NCBI GenBank assembly: GCA_001939145.1
Contig: LSRX01000753.1
Coordinates: 106,143 to 170,142 of the forward strand
Length of the DNA: 64,000 nt
Source of the DNA: Symbiodinium microadriaticum
Lineage: Eukaryota > Sar > Dinophyceae > Suessiales > Symbiodiniaceae
Direction: 5' to 3'
Shown: one piece after another, positions 54,847 through 64,000 of the stretch
How the letters are laid out: each line of letters opens with the position of its first letter
Numbering within the stretch: the stretch's first letter is position 1
Notes under the pieces: generated by a model
Seen by the model: only the letters and a program-made list of their open reading frames with translations
Told to the model about the DNA's origin: nothing
Database searches by the model: none
Program-made: the position numbers and the translations under genes

Positions 54847-56223
54847 ATGGCGTTGGTCCCCAACAAGGGTAATGCTGGAAACCGGGCAGGGCACCAGCGC
54901 ACAGAACTATTCACGCAGTTGCCCCAAGAGAACCAACAGATTAATGTGTTCATTATCGACTGGACATTGGAGCGCACCGCCGAAGAAGAAGCTGAAGTCC
55001 GGCATCGGCATCGGATGATGATGGACGTTATCTACACGGAGGCCATTATGCGCATCATGCAGGTCTCTGGAGGCGCCTGCAGACGCCGAAGACATCAGGC
55101 GATTTAGCACATTCGTCAACAAGGCGCACATGTTTTGGTGTCTCAACTCAACACAGAGATGACTGCATACAGGGCGGAAGCTGAGCAGTTTGAGTTGAGG
55201 CTACTTCGTAGCGAGACAGACGGCCATGAGGAAAGGCAAGCAGCACTTAGGCTCATTTCACAAAACATGTCGCCCGCAACTCGCGCACTTCACTTCGAGA
55301 CAGCATTGAAGCACAATGAGCTACAGACAGCACAGCTTCGCAAATCGTCCGACGACAACCGATCGTCGCTTCTCGAGCACCTAGCACAAGAGTTTGAGGA
55401 AAAGCTTCAGTGGGAAGAGAATGGGTGTTTTCAGAGGTAGAAGGCTGAAGAGTTGCAACATGACGATTTGGTAACAGATTTGGTGGATCAAAACGCAGAA
55501 TTGCAGGCTGAGGCCGGCCCACTAAGGACCGAACTTGCCGAGAAAAGGCTTAGCCCAATGTAAGTTGGAGCCCCACATCCCGATTGCATCGGAGCGGTGT
55601 TGGAAAGTGAGTCGCAAAACCTAGCCTGCCGCAAGGCGGTGCCTCATCGTCTGGTGCTGCAGTCCAAGGTTTCCAGGGTGCTGGGAATTCGTGGATGCCT
55701 AGTCTTCCCAATCCTTACCAGATTCCTAAGGAACCCGAGGGAATTTGCGGAAGGCCCCAGATATTCAACGTTGGCGACGGGCCACACGAGCAGGAGGACC
55801 TGGCCCCCGAGGCCAGCAGAAAACTAGTGAAGCTCCCAAAACAGGAGCTACTAGTGATCTCCTCGCCTCTGCGCTCCGAGCTGCAGGCGGTAAAACCGAT
55901 GATGACAAGCCAAAGGCGAAGGACGCTGAGTCCGTGAAGCTCCCCGACTTCCCTAACCCGGAAACTTACAGATCGTCGAAAATCGCAGTATCGCAGTATG
56001 CGAGGCTGTAAAGGCCGCATCCGACAAACCTGACGAAGGCTTTAAATGGGCTCAGGAGGTGCATGAGCGGTCGGCTACCTTGGAGTCATTTCGGGAAACA
56101 AGCAAGTTTCTGACGCTTGACACAAAGATTCTGTCTGCTTTGTCGCGAGTTGCCAAGGGAGAGCTCGCCAGACAAGTCGTTAGTTCCAAGGAGTCGGAAG
56201 CTTCGGGTGGAAGGGCCGTTCGC
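54847..56223 (+). pseudogene. Copia-like retrotransposon gag region, frameshifted and cut short
   Basis: From 54847 (MALVPNKGNAG) several frames must be joined. A helical N-terminal part is followed at 55135-55560 by a coiled-coil-like region (AEQFELRLLRSETD, LVDQNAELQAEAG), then a Pro/Asn-rich linker. The recognisable gag core is at about 55930-56223: ESVKLPDFPNPETYR, DKPDEGFKWAQEV, KFLTLDTKILSALSRVAKGE and LARQVV. This core is typical of the copia-type polyproteins abundant in dinoflagellate genomes. Stops and frameshifts show it is inactive. Homology ends abruptly at GGRAVR (56223), exactly where antisense LINE sequence begins. No integrase, reverse transcriptase or protease of this element is seen. 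Confidence 0.65.
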
Positions 56224-56771
56224 CAGCTGTTCAGTGCCAGGGCCGTTTAAGCCACCTGTGATTTCAGCAGGGAAAACCTTATGCCTCCACCAACGGTACC
56301 AGACAGAGTACACGTTGATGGGACGAAGATCAGAGCATCTGATGCTTCCATTTGATACTTTGTGCGGCTTCGCCAGGTTGGCTTGGCGACTAAACTTCAA
56401 GGCCGAAGGTGTGCAGCCCGAGGACTCCCAGCCAACGACTGAAAATGGCGATGGCACCTTCAGGCAGACTGCGGATTTCCTCCATCTGCCAGTCGTCCGG
56501 GCCACTAGAGCCGCCAAGCTCCTTCCAAGCCGGGCTAAAATCTTCAAAGTCTGGACGGACGACCCGACAACGACTTATGCACTGGAAGATTGTCAGGAAC
56601 GATCTGAGTCTTGAGCTGCGGAGGTGTCTGCTTGGAGGCCCGCCAAGTAGCCTGCCAGCGCTCACAGATTGCCTTGAGGATGTTTTGGTCGTTGTTGGGC
56701 TGCAGGTTGCCATGAAGCATGTTGGGGCACAGCTTGCTCTTGCGAAACCACTTACATCTCTCTCTCTCTCT

Positions 56772-56848
<77 letters not shown>

Positions 56849-58235
56849 TGCTGCATGGAATGGCGCCAACGCTGAACGTAACAATTTTTAGGGGCGCATT
56901 GCAACTTCTGCAATTGCTTGATGTCGTCCGCGAGCTGCCTCATGAAAGACGAATGCTCGTCCCTCGAAGGCATATGGCGGCGTATTCTGCACAGTAATCT
57001 TTGCAACTCCACACCTTGGTTGTGCGAAAAAGAGCTCTTGTACTGCGCCCAGCTCTGGAAAGCCAGTTGCAACACTTGCGGGAAGACATGTTGTCAGCCT
57101 CGCGCCGACCCAGCTTTGGAATCCACTGCGTTTGAGGTTTGGCAGGTTTAGAGGTCGCCTGCACAGCTTTCTTGCTCCAAGCCTCCAGGCCAGGCCGAAA
57201 GGGGCCCTCAGTGGCCTGAAAAAACGAGCTCGTCGCAACAGCGAAGAAAGATGAAAACAATTCCGGTCCCCCCAGGTCTTGTCCACCGTGGCTTGGCTAG
57301 GGCTGGCTTCAGCGGAAGCAACGCTCTCAAGAAGAAAGGACGTGTCACACTGCACCCAGATGTTTGAAAGGTGTTCCTTCCAAATTGAACTGCCATCCTC
57401 GGGCGGACAGGACCAAACGTGGCCCCTGCAGCGAACGCATCGGTGGGTCTCAGCGTCCCGCCGAGACGGCAAGCTAGTAGAAAACCACCTCTATGATCGC
57501 TGACATTGTAAGGAAGAACCAAGCCTTCTTCAGTAAATCGTGCTCATTAGACCAAATGTGATCAATGTATCTGCTACTCTCATATCTGCACTGCTTGTAA
57601 AATAAAGCGCCACCATGCGACCCAAACACCCCTTTCAACTCTGTAGGCAAGGCAGTGAAATCACCCAGAGCAACCCAAGGACGTCCACCTGCAGACAGCT
57701 TTATTTTGTGCAAGAGCTCAGTCAAAGCTTGATGGGCAGTGTAGCGGAGATGCTGTCGTGGGGGTGCAGGAATTGCAGACCATCCACGATGAATCAAGGT
57801 CTATAAATATGTTCTGGTGTGGGCCACCCGAGAAACCTCGATGAACCTAGGCGGGATAGAAGGCCTCACCACAGTGATGCAACCACCGGTGGCTTTATTG
57901 CCAGGAGATCCTTCGGCCCAGCGGGCCTTGAAGCCCAAATTGAAAAACTTGTTCGCGACTGTGCTGAACTCATTGGCAAAGACACAAGACTCCTTGATGC
58001 AAATGATATCTGTAAAATAAAAGTTGCATTCCAAAACTTTGATGAGCCTCCAAAGACCCAGAGCATCGCGAACGTTCACGCAAGAAACTCTCACAGAAGA
58101 GCGCGCCGGCAAAGAGGAGGCACGACCGTCAGGCTGAGGCGGAAGCCGTAGAAGAATGACCACCAGGGTCCGGGTCATCCTCCGAGCCGGCATCGTCGCT
58201 GTCGCCACTGCCTGCCGATGACTCAGACTTTTGCG
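56218..58235 (-). mobile_element. LINE (non-LTR retrotransposon) 5' half, inverted: endonuclease and start of reverse transcriptase
   Basis: Read on the minus strand from about 58235 down. An acidic Ser/Asp-rich linker (SESSAGSGDSDD) is followed by an exonuclease-endonuclease-phosphatase domain: SCVNVRDALGLW at about 58085, then RPWVALGDFTALPTE and YIDHIWSNE at 57474-57797, then VSDHRGGFL near 57500, which holds the catalytic SDH. After a degenerate linker come the N-terminal reverse transcriptase motifs: KELGGSSGPDDWQMEEIRSL (56526-56470) and ANLAKPHKVSN with DLRPINVYSVWYRWW (56382-56280), ending near GPGTEQLAN at 56218. Frameshifts and a TC microsatellite (56755-56845) show decay. The next element segment is on the opposite strand at 58238. 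Confidence 0.75.
56755..56845. repeat. TC microsatellite within LINE
   Basis: About 90 bases of TC with a few interruptions; it produces Ser/Leu and Arg/Glu artefact frames. Confidence 0.95.
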
Positions 58236-58237
58236 GC

Positions 58238-59589
58238 AACTCCCTCCTGCAGCAGGTGGTTGAAGTACATGTGCATGGTTTTTTGGCCGCTCTGGACTAC
58301 TCCCTCGCATTCCATCATGTCGTTCCGGCCGCGATTTCTTTGGGAAAGGAGCACGTAGGCCTTCCGAAGGCCTTGTCTTCTGTTGTGCTTGATCAGTGGA
58401 CACCAGAAGCGAATCCTTCAGAGGAATTGCAGCACGTCTTCCAGACTGTTATGCACAGATATGTCGATGCCGCAAGGGGGCGCTTTGTTCCCCTTGGCTC
58501 TTAACATCTTGATGTTTGCTGGCGTCAACTTTGTCAAGACCCACTGTGCGGCCCTTCCAATGCAGAGACTCCACGTCGTGTACATGGACGACAGAACTTG
58601 GACTTCTTCCTCGGCTCGTTTGCTTTTGAATACTTTGTGCTCCTGGCGCAGTTTCAGTAAGCAGGCCGGACTCGAGGAGTATGAGAGCAAAACTCAAATT
58701 ACCTATGCAAACACCGACAGAAAGCACAAATTGTTGACGGAGATTGGCGAGGACCGGGTGCTGCTCAAAGCTGGAGCGCCAACCCAATGACAAAGAACTT
58801 CAACGCCTTCACGATGCTCAGCACATCTGCAAGCGGATCCGACTGCTTCCTCTGGGGCATGCATAGAAGCTGGACACGGCAAGGATCGCTGCTGTTAGCA
58901 AAGCCTCTTTCGGCTGCATTGCGGCGGCTCCCACTAAGGCTCAAACGAAAGCTCTTGACACCGCGGTGCGTGCGACAAGTGATGCTTTCGCGAAGGCTCA
59001 AAGCTTTTGCACAACGTGCTTCTCGGCGCCAAGGTGAGGCAAGCGTTACTTTGGTGAAAGAGCATGGCACAAGAGCATTTGGATGACACCCGTCGTTGCA
59101 CAAGCGTTTTGCAACGACTTGCTCATGACTTTCGTCGGCACGCAGGCTGGGTCTGTCACTCGTGGCAAAGGGGCACACAGTTTTCTCGGTGCATCATGGA
59201 AGCCCCTTGACGGGGCCAGAAAGACTGGCCGTGATAAGATCGGCCACATGTTGTGTGAGTCATGGAGGCACTTGAACTGGCTCAGCTTTACTAGTTCAGC
59301 CAGGCGAGATGCCGTTCCTTTCAGGCATACTGCATATGATCCTAAGCACATCGGCCTGGTCAGGGAGTTGCTACATAACACTGATGGTGCTCGTCATAGG
59401 AAGGATACTCGGGCCCTGGAGGGCATGGCCCTTACCGTCGAAGCTGTCTGGTGTGCACGTCATGCAGTTCGTGGTGGGTGGACTACTACTGAAGTCTACA
59501 AACGGAAGGGCTTCAAGCTTAAAGCACGATGGCTCAAGCGCAAACCTGGAAAGCACAAACTGGCCGGCCGCTCTCGCGGCGGTCCTTGA
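58238..59589 (+). mobile_element. LINE 3' half, sense: reverse transcriptase palm and C-terminal region
   Basis: Plus-strand order is LLQQVVEVHVHGFLAALDYS with LAFHHVVP (from 58244), equivalent to the LDYSxAFDHV motif of LINE reverse transcriptase. After a frameshift near 58470 come PQGGALFPLALNILM and HVVYMDDRTWTSSSA (YMDD catalytic box, 58575-58620), then KTQITYAN. A degraded middle part (58790-59090) leads to the C-terminal region at 59083-59589 (KGAHSFLGASWKPLD, LVRELLHNTDGARHRKD). This continues where the inverted block at 56218 stops, so the two halves together make one element. The stop at 59587-59589 marks the end of coding; the 3' tail is not obvious and there is no poly-A. Confidence 0.75.
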
Positions 59590-59827
59590 CGTTGCAGATT
59601 CTTCTGGTGCGGCCAGGCGGACGCCTTCCGCATCGTCACCAACCGATTCACTCATGGAACCACTCCCGCCGGTATTGATTGCCGTGCCTTGCTTCTGGTT
59701 CTAGTTGCATAACATGTTTTGGGTACGCAGGGCTCCCTTCACATGCCTTTATACACTGTCGCTTTGGTGTTCAATCGTTCGCTCGAAAGCCCAGGGCAAC
59801 CTGGAGCCTGTGTATGAATATCCGCCT

Positions 59828-60012
59828 TAGCTTGAGCTGCACGGCAAGGGGTGTAGATGTTACTCTGCCTCTTACTGTACTTCTGGTTGCCCTTAGCATT
59901 GTGATTGCGCGAGTCATGTGGGCTCAAGTCCCCTACGACAAAAAAGAATCACCTTGGTTGACTTAACGGAGTATAGCTGCTGGTAGCTGTGATACCTGGA
60001 ACTTCAGTTCAA
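59828..60012 (+). repeat. Right terminal-repeat-like copy (LTR candidate)
   Basis: Similar in direct orientation to the left copy at 54633-54828, clearest from 59867 to 60008. Together they bracket gag and the LINE. The distance between them (about 5 kb) would suit a copia element, but the pol region is absent, so this may be a remnant or two related solo repeats. Confidence 0.55.
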
Positions 60013-60014
60013 GC

Positions 60015-60565
60015 ACTTCGCCTTCAGCAGGTCTTCTTCACAGGCAACCTCACGACGTGCGTGTACGAGACAGCGTCACCGCAGCGCTAGTATGATATGC
60101 TAAATGAGGTCATGTCTAGACGTGCACGCAAAGCCATCAAACCTCCGGGGGAATAGGCCTTCGAAGTTGACGGCAGAAGCAAATGAAAGAACAGTCCCAC
60201 TACATAGCGAGTAGCTGCTTCCCCCTAGCTGAACTGAGGGCGTCCCTTGTGTGTGCGAGCCGTGACAGAACCAAGTGACCAAACCTGCCCTGGTTGCCAA
60301 TCATGGCAACAATACAATGATGTAGCATCAGCAATTAATATAGCAAAAACCTGGTAGCAATGATCTCATGAGACAAAAACAGAAGTTTGTCCTCTTGTTC
60401 GTGACGACGACGAACAGGACGAGGATGCACAATGCAGATGGCCACTGAACGTTCGTAGAGCTACTGCAGTCCAAATTCGCCTTGTCTGACCAGGGCACCG
60501 TGTGCGGAGCTGAGCCCTGCGAAAGGAGGTTGCATGGCGGGCCAGCTCGAAATTGAAGCATAATG
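60015..60565. other. Unassigned stretch, may hold first kinase exon
   Basis: No Gly-rich loop of the kinase was found here, although it should lie upstream of the VAIK lysine at about 60600. No repeat is visible. Confidence 0.35.
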
Positions 60566-60569
60566 TGAG

Positions 60570-62718
60570 GTACAGAGGACGAGCCGAAGAAGGCGATCCT
60601 GTGGCCATCAAGGCCGCAGTGGCAAAGCCTGGGGAAAGGCAGCTTCGAAGACGAAGGTCATTCCCACGTGGAGACTTGTCCTCGAGCCCGGGTTCGAGGT
60701 GCGACCGGCCAGAACTGAAACCCAAACACCCCTCTCGGTGTTGCGAGGAGAAGAAGCTGGCGTCCATTAATGGAGAGCTCGATACATTGAGAATGCTTGG
60801 GAAACACGACAACATTGTCAGGAGCTAATGTCTCCACGTCTCGTCTTCAGTAAGCTGGGTGCCTTCGGTCATTGAGACTAGATGAGGCCGGGCTGCTTTC
60901 CACGGCCACAGTGAATACTGTGGACCATGCCGGAAAAGTCCGACCTCGTTACAAAGTCGTTGTCATGGAGGCCCTGGGAGGTTTCAACAAGAAAGCAATT
61001 CCCGCCACTGGCCCTTGCGAGGTGGTGCATGGCAAGGAGCTTGCAGAACACATTGCGCTCCAAGGAGCTTTGAAAGAGTCGATGGCCCGCCACATCTTCT
61101 TGCAGGCCGGCTTATGGAAACCCACTGAGGGGTTAGTAAAGCCCACGTTGGTTGTATCTTCGAGTTGACGCAGGTCCTCGATGGGCTCTCTTACATGCAC
61201 AGCCGCGGCATCATCCACCGGGACCTGAAGCCAGAGCATCTCGCCAACAGCTGTCAGGTGTCCTGCGAGAGGAAGCAGATCCTTTGGCCCTTGGCTGAGG
61301 AACGTGATGGTCACTGGCGATGTGATCGACCATGGCAGCCGCGTCAAGCTGATCGATTTCGGAGCCGTATGCCAAGCAACTGGAGCTCCGGATGAATGTA
61401 GGGACTTGCAGAATGCTAAGGTCGCCAAGTGCCTGGGCCACGGGCCATTGAAGACTGTGGTTGGCACACCGCCGGCTGCCCTGCTGTGGCAAAATGCTTC
61501 CACTCGTGTGGCGCGACGGGACCTAGCAGCCGAGGTCCATCATGGCACCAGAAGTTGCCAAAGCAAAGTTGGGACCCGCAGCTGCCTCAGCACCATTCCC
61601 CGCACACGAATGGCTTGGCTTCCCTTCAGCGAGGTCAACGCGGTCCATGCGAGCTTTAGCTGGGATGGCCCGCAACCAGGCTGGGCTCAAGTCTCCAAAA
61701 GTAAATAGGCGATGACATTCTGCTCTCCTAGTCTGAAGCTGATGCTGAGTATGTATTATTTATATACTTTATCAGGCTTGTCACTTTAAGGGCTTACATC
61801 CTGTGTAAGGTCGGGTGATCGTAAGCTGTTCATTTTCCGTTTCTGCATGCCCAGCCACAGCCTTCCTTTCCAGTTGAACTGATCCGCAGAATCCTCCGAC
61901 CCTGAGCTCTTTTGATTCGCTTTTGTAAACCATTGTAAACACTGCAGTCAGGCCGTGATTTTCGATCATGTTCCCATTTGCCGGCCATATGCTGCTCAGG
62001 TGTGTCTGTCTTGTCACCCGCGGCTGACCCCAGGCAAGTTGTGGCTTCTTGTGAAAGGGTCATGAAATTATTCCGTGGGCCGAGCAGGTCTGAGCCATTC
62101 TTCTGTCCGAAGGTAGATGTTTGGCTTGCCTCCCTGACCAGCTCTGCATGTGCATGTCGCTAACAAAACACCGTTTGCTTCGCCGAGGTCTGCCGGCATT
62201 TGCCTGTACACCTGCCTGTCGGGAAAACTTCCGTTCAGGAGCTTCCGGTTTGATGAGGCCCTTGACTTGCCTTTGCCACGACCTGCAGGACGGAGCTGGA
62301 AATCATCAGGCCTCAATGCGCCGACTCGGGGAGCCTTCCGGCCGCAACATCTCTGCTGCCAGGTCCGAATATGACAAGGCTGCCCTTGTCAATTGCTCGC
62401 AAGAAGCCAAAGATCTTCTTGAAAGGATGCTGGAGAAGGAGTGCCGGTTCGTGTCTATCATGCTTGGCAGTTCTATATCAGACTGTACGCAAGACTTTGA
62501 GCATGTCCTGGGCACGATGCTGCCAATTTCATGCACAGGATGTTTCAAAACGCCTGAGCATTCAACAGTGCCTGGCTCACCCGTGGGTGACCTGCTCCGA
62601 AACAGACGGTTGCCCCCTTAGCTTGCGGGCGCTTGTGCAGCAGCTCTCGCCTCGTGTTGCGAGTGCAAACTCCCGATATGTTGATCCTATAGGCTGCACG
62701 ATCGACTGGGACACATGA
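60570..62718 (+). CDS. Ser/Thr-type protein kinase, at least ten exons with microexons
   Basis: Kinase subdomains occur in order on the plus strand: VAIK (about 60600), GELDTLRMLGKHDNIVR (60770-60826), YKVVVMEALGG (hinge, 60954), LAEHIALQGALKESMARHIF (to 61105), HRDLKPEH (catalytic loop, 61217), KLIDFGAV (DFG, 61347), VVGTP|SIMAPEV (61457-61559), KVDVW|SAGICLYTCLSGKLPF (62112-62238), AKDLLERMLEK (62408-62438) and KRLSIQQCLAHPWV (from 62548). The Lys, HRD Asp, DFG and APE are all present, so it is probably active. Frame-consistent exons: to 61105, 61174 on, to 61470, 61535-61567, 62088-62123, 62188-62238, 62289-62309, 62363-62438 and 62539-62718 (stop). Introns have GC, GC, GT, GC, GA, GC and GA donors, all AG|G. 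The fold resembles CAMK-like kinases. The Gly-loop exon and one or two upstream junctions are not resolved. Confidence 0.85.
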
Positions 62719-62719
62719 G

Positions 62720-63320
62720 CCGCGCTGTGAGTCAGTAGTCTAATCAGTAGATTTTCAACTATAGTTAATATAGTGCAGAATTCGTCTGCAGACCCAAACC
62801 CAGACCCGACCGTGGACACCACATGGAGAAAGGAGATCGAGCCTGCTTTTTGCAAGTGCATTGAATGATTCAGCCCGAGAGTACACTGATGCTCCAGGCC
62901 CACGGACGGGCGCTGCCTTTCTCCGCCGAGGCTTTTTCTTGGCGCAGTTCCGAACTTGGGTCAACGTTGATGTTGAAGATTAGCTCAGGCTGCAGAGTGC
63001 CGGAGGGCAGCTGGAGGTAGGAGACCTCTTTGAGCACGGCTGTACACCCTTGAGCTTGTCGGCAAAGGTGGACGAAGCTTGCGGCGAGCCTCTTTACAGG
63101 CCGCGTTTTGTTTTGAACGCCGCTTCTGCCGCTGCTCCGAGACTTGAGGCCGCCAGTTGGCGAAGGCTGCCTTACGCTCGACTTCGGGCACGTTGCGGCT
63201 TCTGGCGGGCTGCTGCGGAACGAGGTCCCACACTGGGAGCGCTTGAGGGTTTATTGAGGGTCTGGCGCATGCCCGAAGCTTCAGGTGCAGCTGCAGCTTC
63301 GTGGAGCCCATGTCCTGGGA
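62720..63320. other. Unassigned stretch
   Basis: Open frames on both strands at 62985-63350 are Ala/Arg-rich without motifs. No repeat is visible. Confidence 0.35.
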
Positions 63321-63329
63321 ACACTGCCA

Positions 63330-63431
63330 CGAACTTACACCTGACTTCACCTACGTGGGACACTGCGACGACACAGGGGCTGTCGCAGCAGGCGACTCTT
63401 GTAGAGTTAGTTGATCCAGATGGGCATCAGG
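63330..63431 (+). CDS. Coding-like exon, unknown
   Basis: The frame reads LHLTSPTWDTATTQGLSQQ, ATLVELVDPDGHQ and then meets a GT at 63432 (CATCAG|GTATCA), a good donor context. No family is recognised. It could be an exon of a gene that continues past the window. Confidence 0.25.
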
Positions 63432-63439
63432 TATCAGCA

Positions 63440-64000
63440 AGATGTGGCCTCTGTTGCGAGCTGAGTTCACAGAGATGTGTGCTCTCCTTGGTTGAGTGAA
63501 AAACAGCTACAGCAGCCACAGCATCCTGCAGCGCACGGCTCAAGCTTGAAGAGCCTTCCAAACGCGAAACAACCAACTCCGCCCACGGCTGCCTGCAGCT
63601 TACCTGGGAGCCACATCACGAAGAGCTTTCGGATGTGGTGTCAACTCTGTAAAGGATAATTACCTTGACCGGATGTGCTGTGCAAGTAGCAGCCGTCCTT
63701 CGATCGATTAACACTGAGGATGGGACAGCAGAACTGTGGCTGTGGACCCTGCGAGAAGGCGACTCGTAACGAGACCGCTACAATGCTACACATGCTCCTG
63801 GCAGGATCAGAGTGAAGCCACAAGCCGAGTGGAATATGGTGGCGGGTCGGGATATGCCTTGGACAAGGCAGACGCTGTGTCGTGCTGCACTACGTAGCGC
63901 AAGGATGTTGTTCGGCTCGTTTTTTGATAGGCAGCAGAAGAGACCATTTTCGAACCACCCACAGCGCCTTTATCTATGAAAGGTGCCGGACTTATACTGA
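63440..64000. other. Unassigned stretch at window end
   Basis: No coding exon, repeat or RNA gene is supported. Confidence 0.35.

Noticed and set aside
56390-56884. Arg/Glu-repeat protein start on the minus strand
   Set aside because: The RERE part is the TC microsatellite. Only the downstream KELGGSSGPDDW part is meaningful, and it belongs to the LINE reverse transcriptase.
59551-59563. GATGGCTCAAG within the LINE
   Set aside because: It matches only nine leader bases and lies inside coding sequence of the retroelement, so it is most likely coincidence.

Overview
The window looks like nuclear DNA of a dinoflagellate, most likely of the Symbiodiniaceae type. Four things support this. Eukaryotic protein families are broken into short exons. 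Fifteen introns could be placed by keeping the protein frame, and nine have GC donors and three GA donors rather than GT; every one ends in AG followed by G. Fragments like the dinoflagellate trans-spliced leader lie just upstream of some start codons. There is a large PPR gene and decayed dinoflagellate-style LINE and copia-like retroelements. No prokaryotic or organellar gene organisation is visible. A four-base N gap sits in a CA repeat at 3462-3465.

Layout. 1-4.7 kb is mostly anonymous with microsatellites. 4.8-5.8 kb holds part of a 2H phosphodiesterase-like gene behind two leader-like fragments. 6.6-8 kb is a long CTA/CTG microsatellite. 8.4-8.8 kb has a lipase-like exon. 9.1-11.3 kb holds exons of a Gly/Lys then Met/Pro/Gln-rich protein. 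13.3-19 kb has scattered unassigned coding-like exons. 20.0-20.6 kb is a small PARP-type ADP-ribosyltransferase with a signal peptide. 21.4-28.1 kb is a multi-exon PPR gene. 29.0-29.7 kb is pyrimidine-rich then purine-rich sequence. 32.9-34.8 kb is a plastid-targeted DUF4336 gene. 37.1-37.8 kb is a compact RBR/IBR zinc-binding gene. 39-49 kb has an LRR-like exon, helical coding-like exons and two tandem-repeat blocks. 49.5-50.2 kb is a minus-strand ORF with spaced Tyr-Lys motifs, divergent from the intronless NOM1/SGD1 gene at 50.6-52.9 kb. 54.6-60.0 kb is a nested retroelement. 60.6-62.7 kb is a protein kinase gene with microexons.

Nearly all recognisable host genes are on the plus strand, as in dinoflagellate unidirectional gene clusters. 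The genes share no pathway: NOM1 belongs to ribosome biogenesis, PPR proteins to organelle RNA metabolism, DUF4336 to the plastid, and RBR and kinase proteins to signalling. The most interesting structure is at 56.2-59.6 kb. The 5' half of a LINE (endonuclease plus start of reverse transcriptase) is inverted relative to its 3' half (rest of reverse transcriptase plus C-terminus), and the whole abuts a broken copia-like gag. This is the arrangement expected from twin priming. All alignments and exon boundaries were made by eye; no database search was run.
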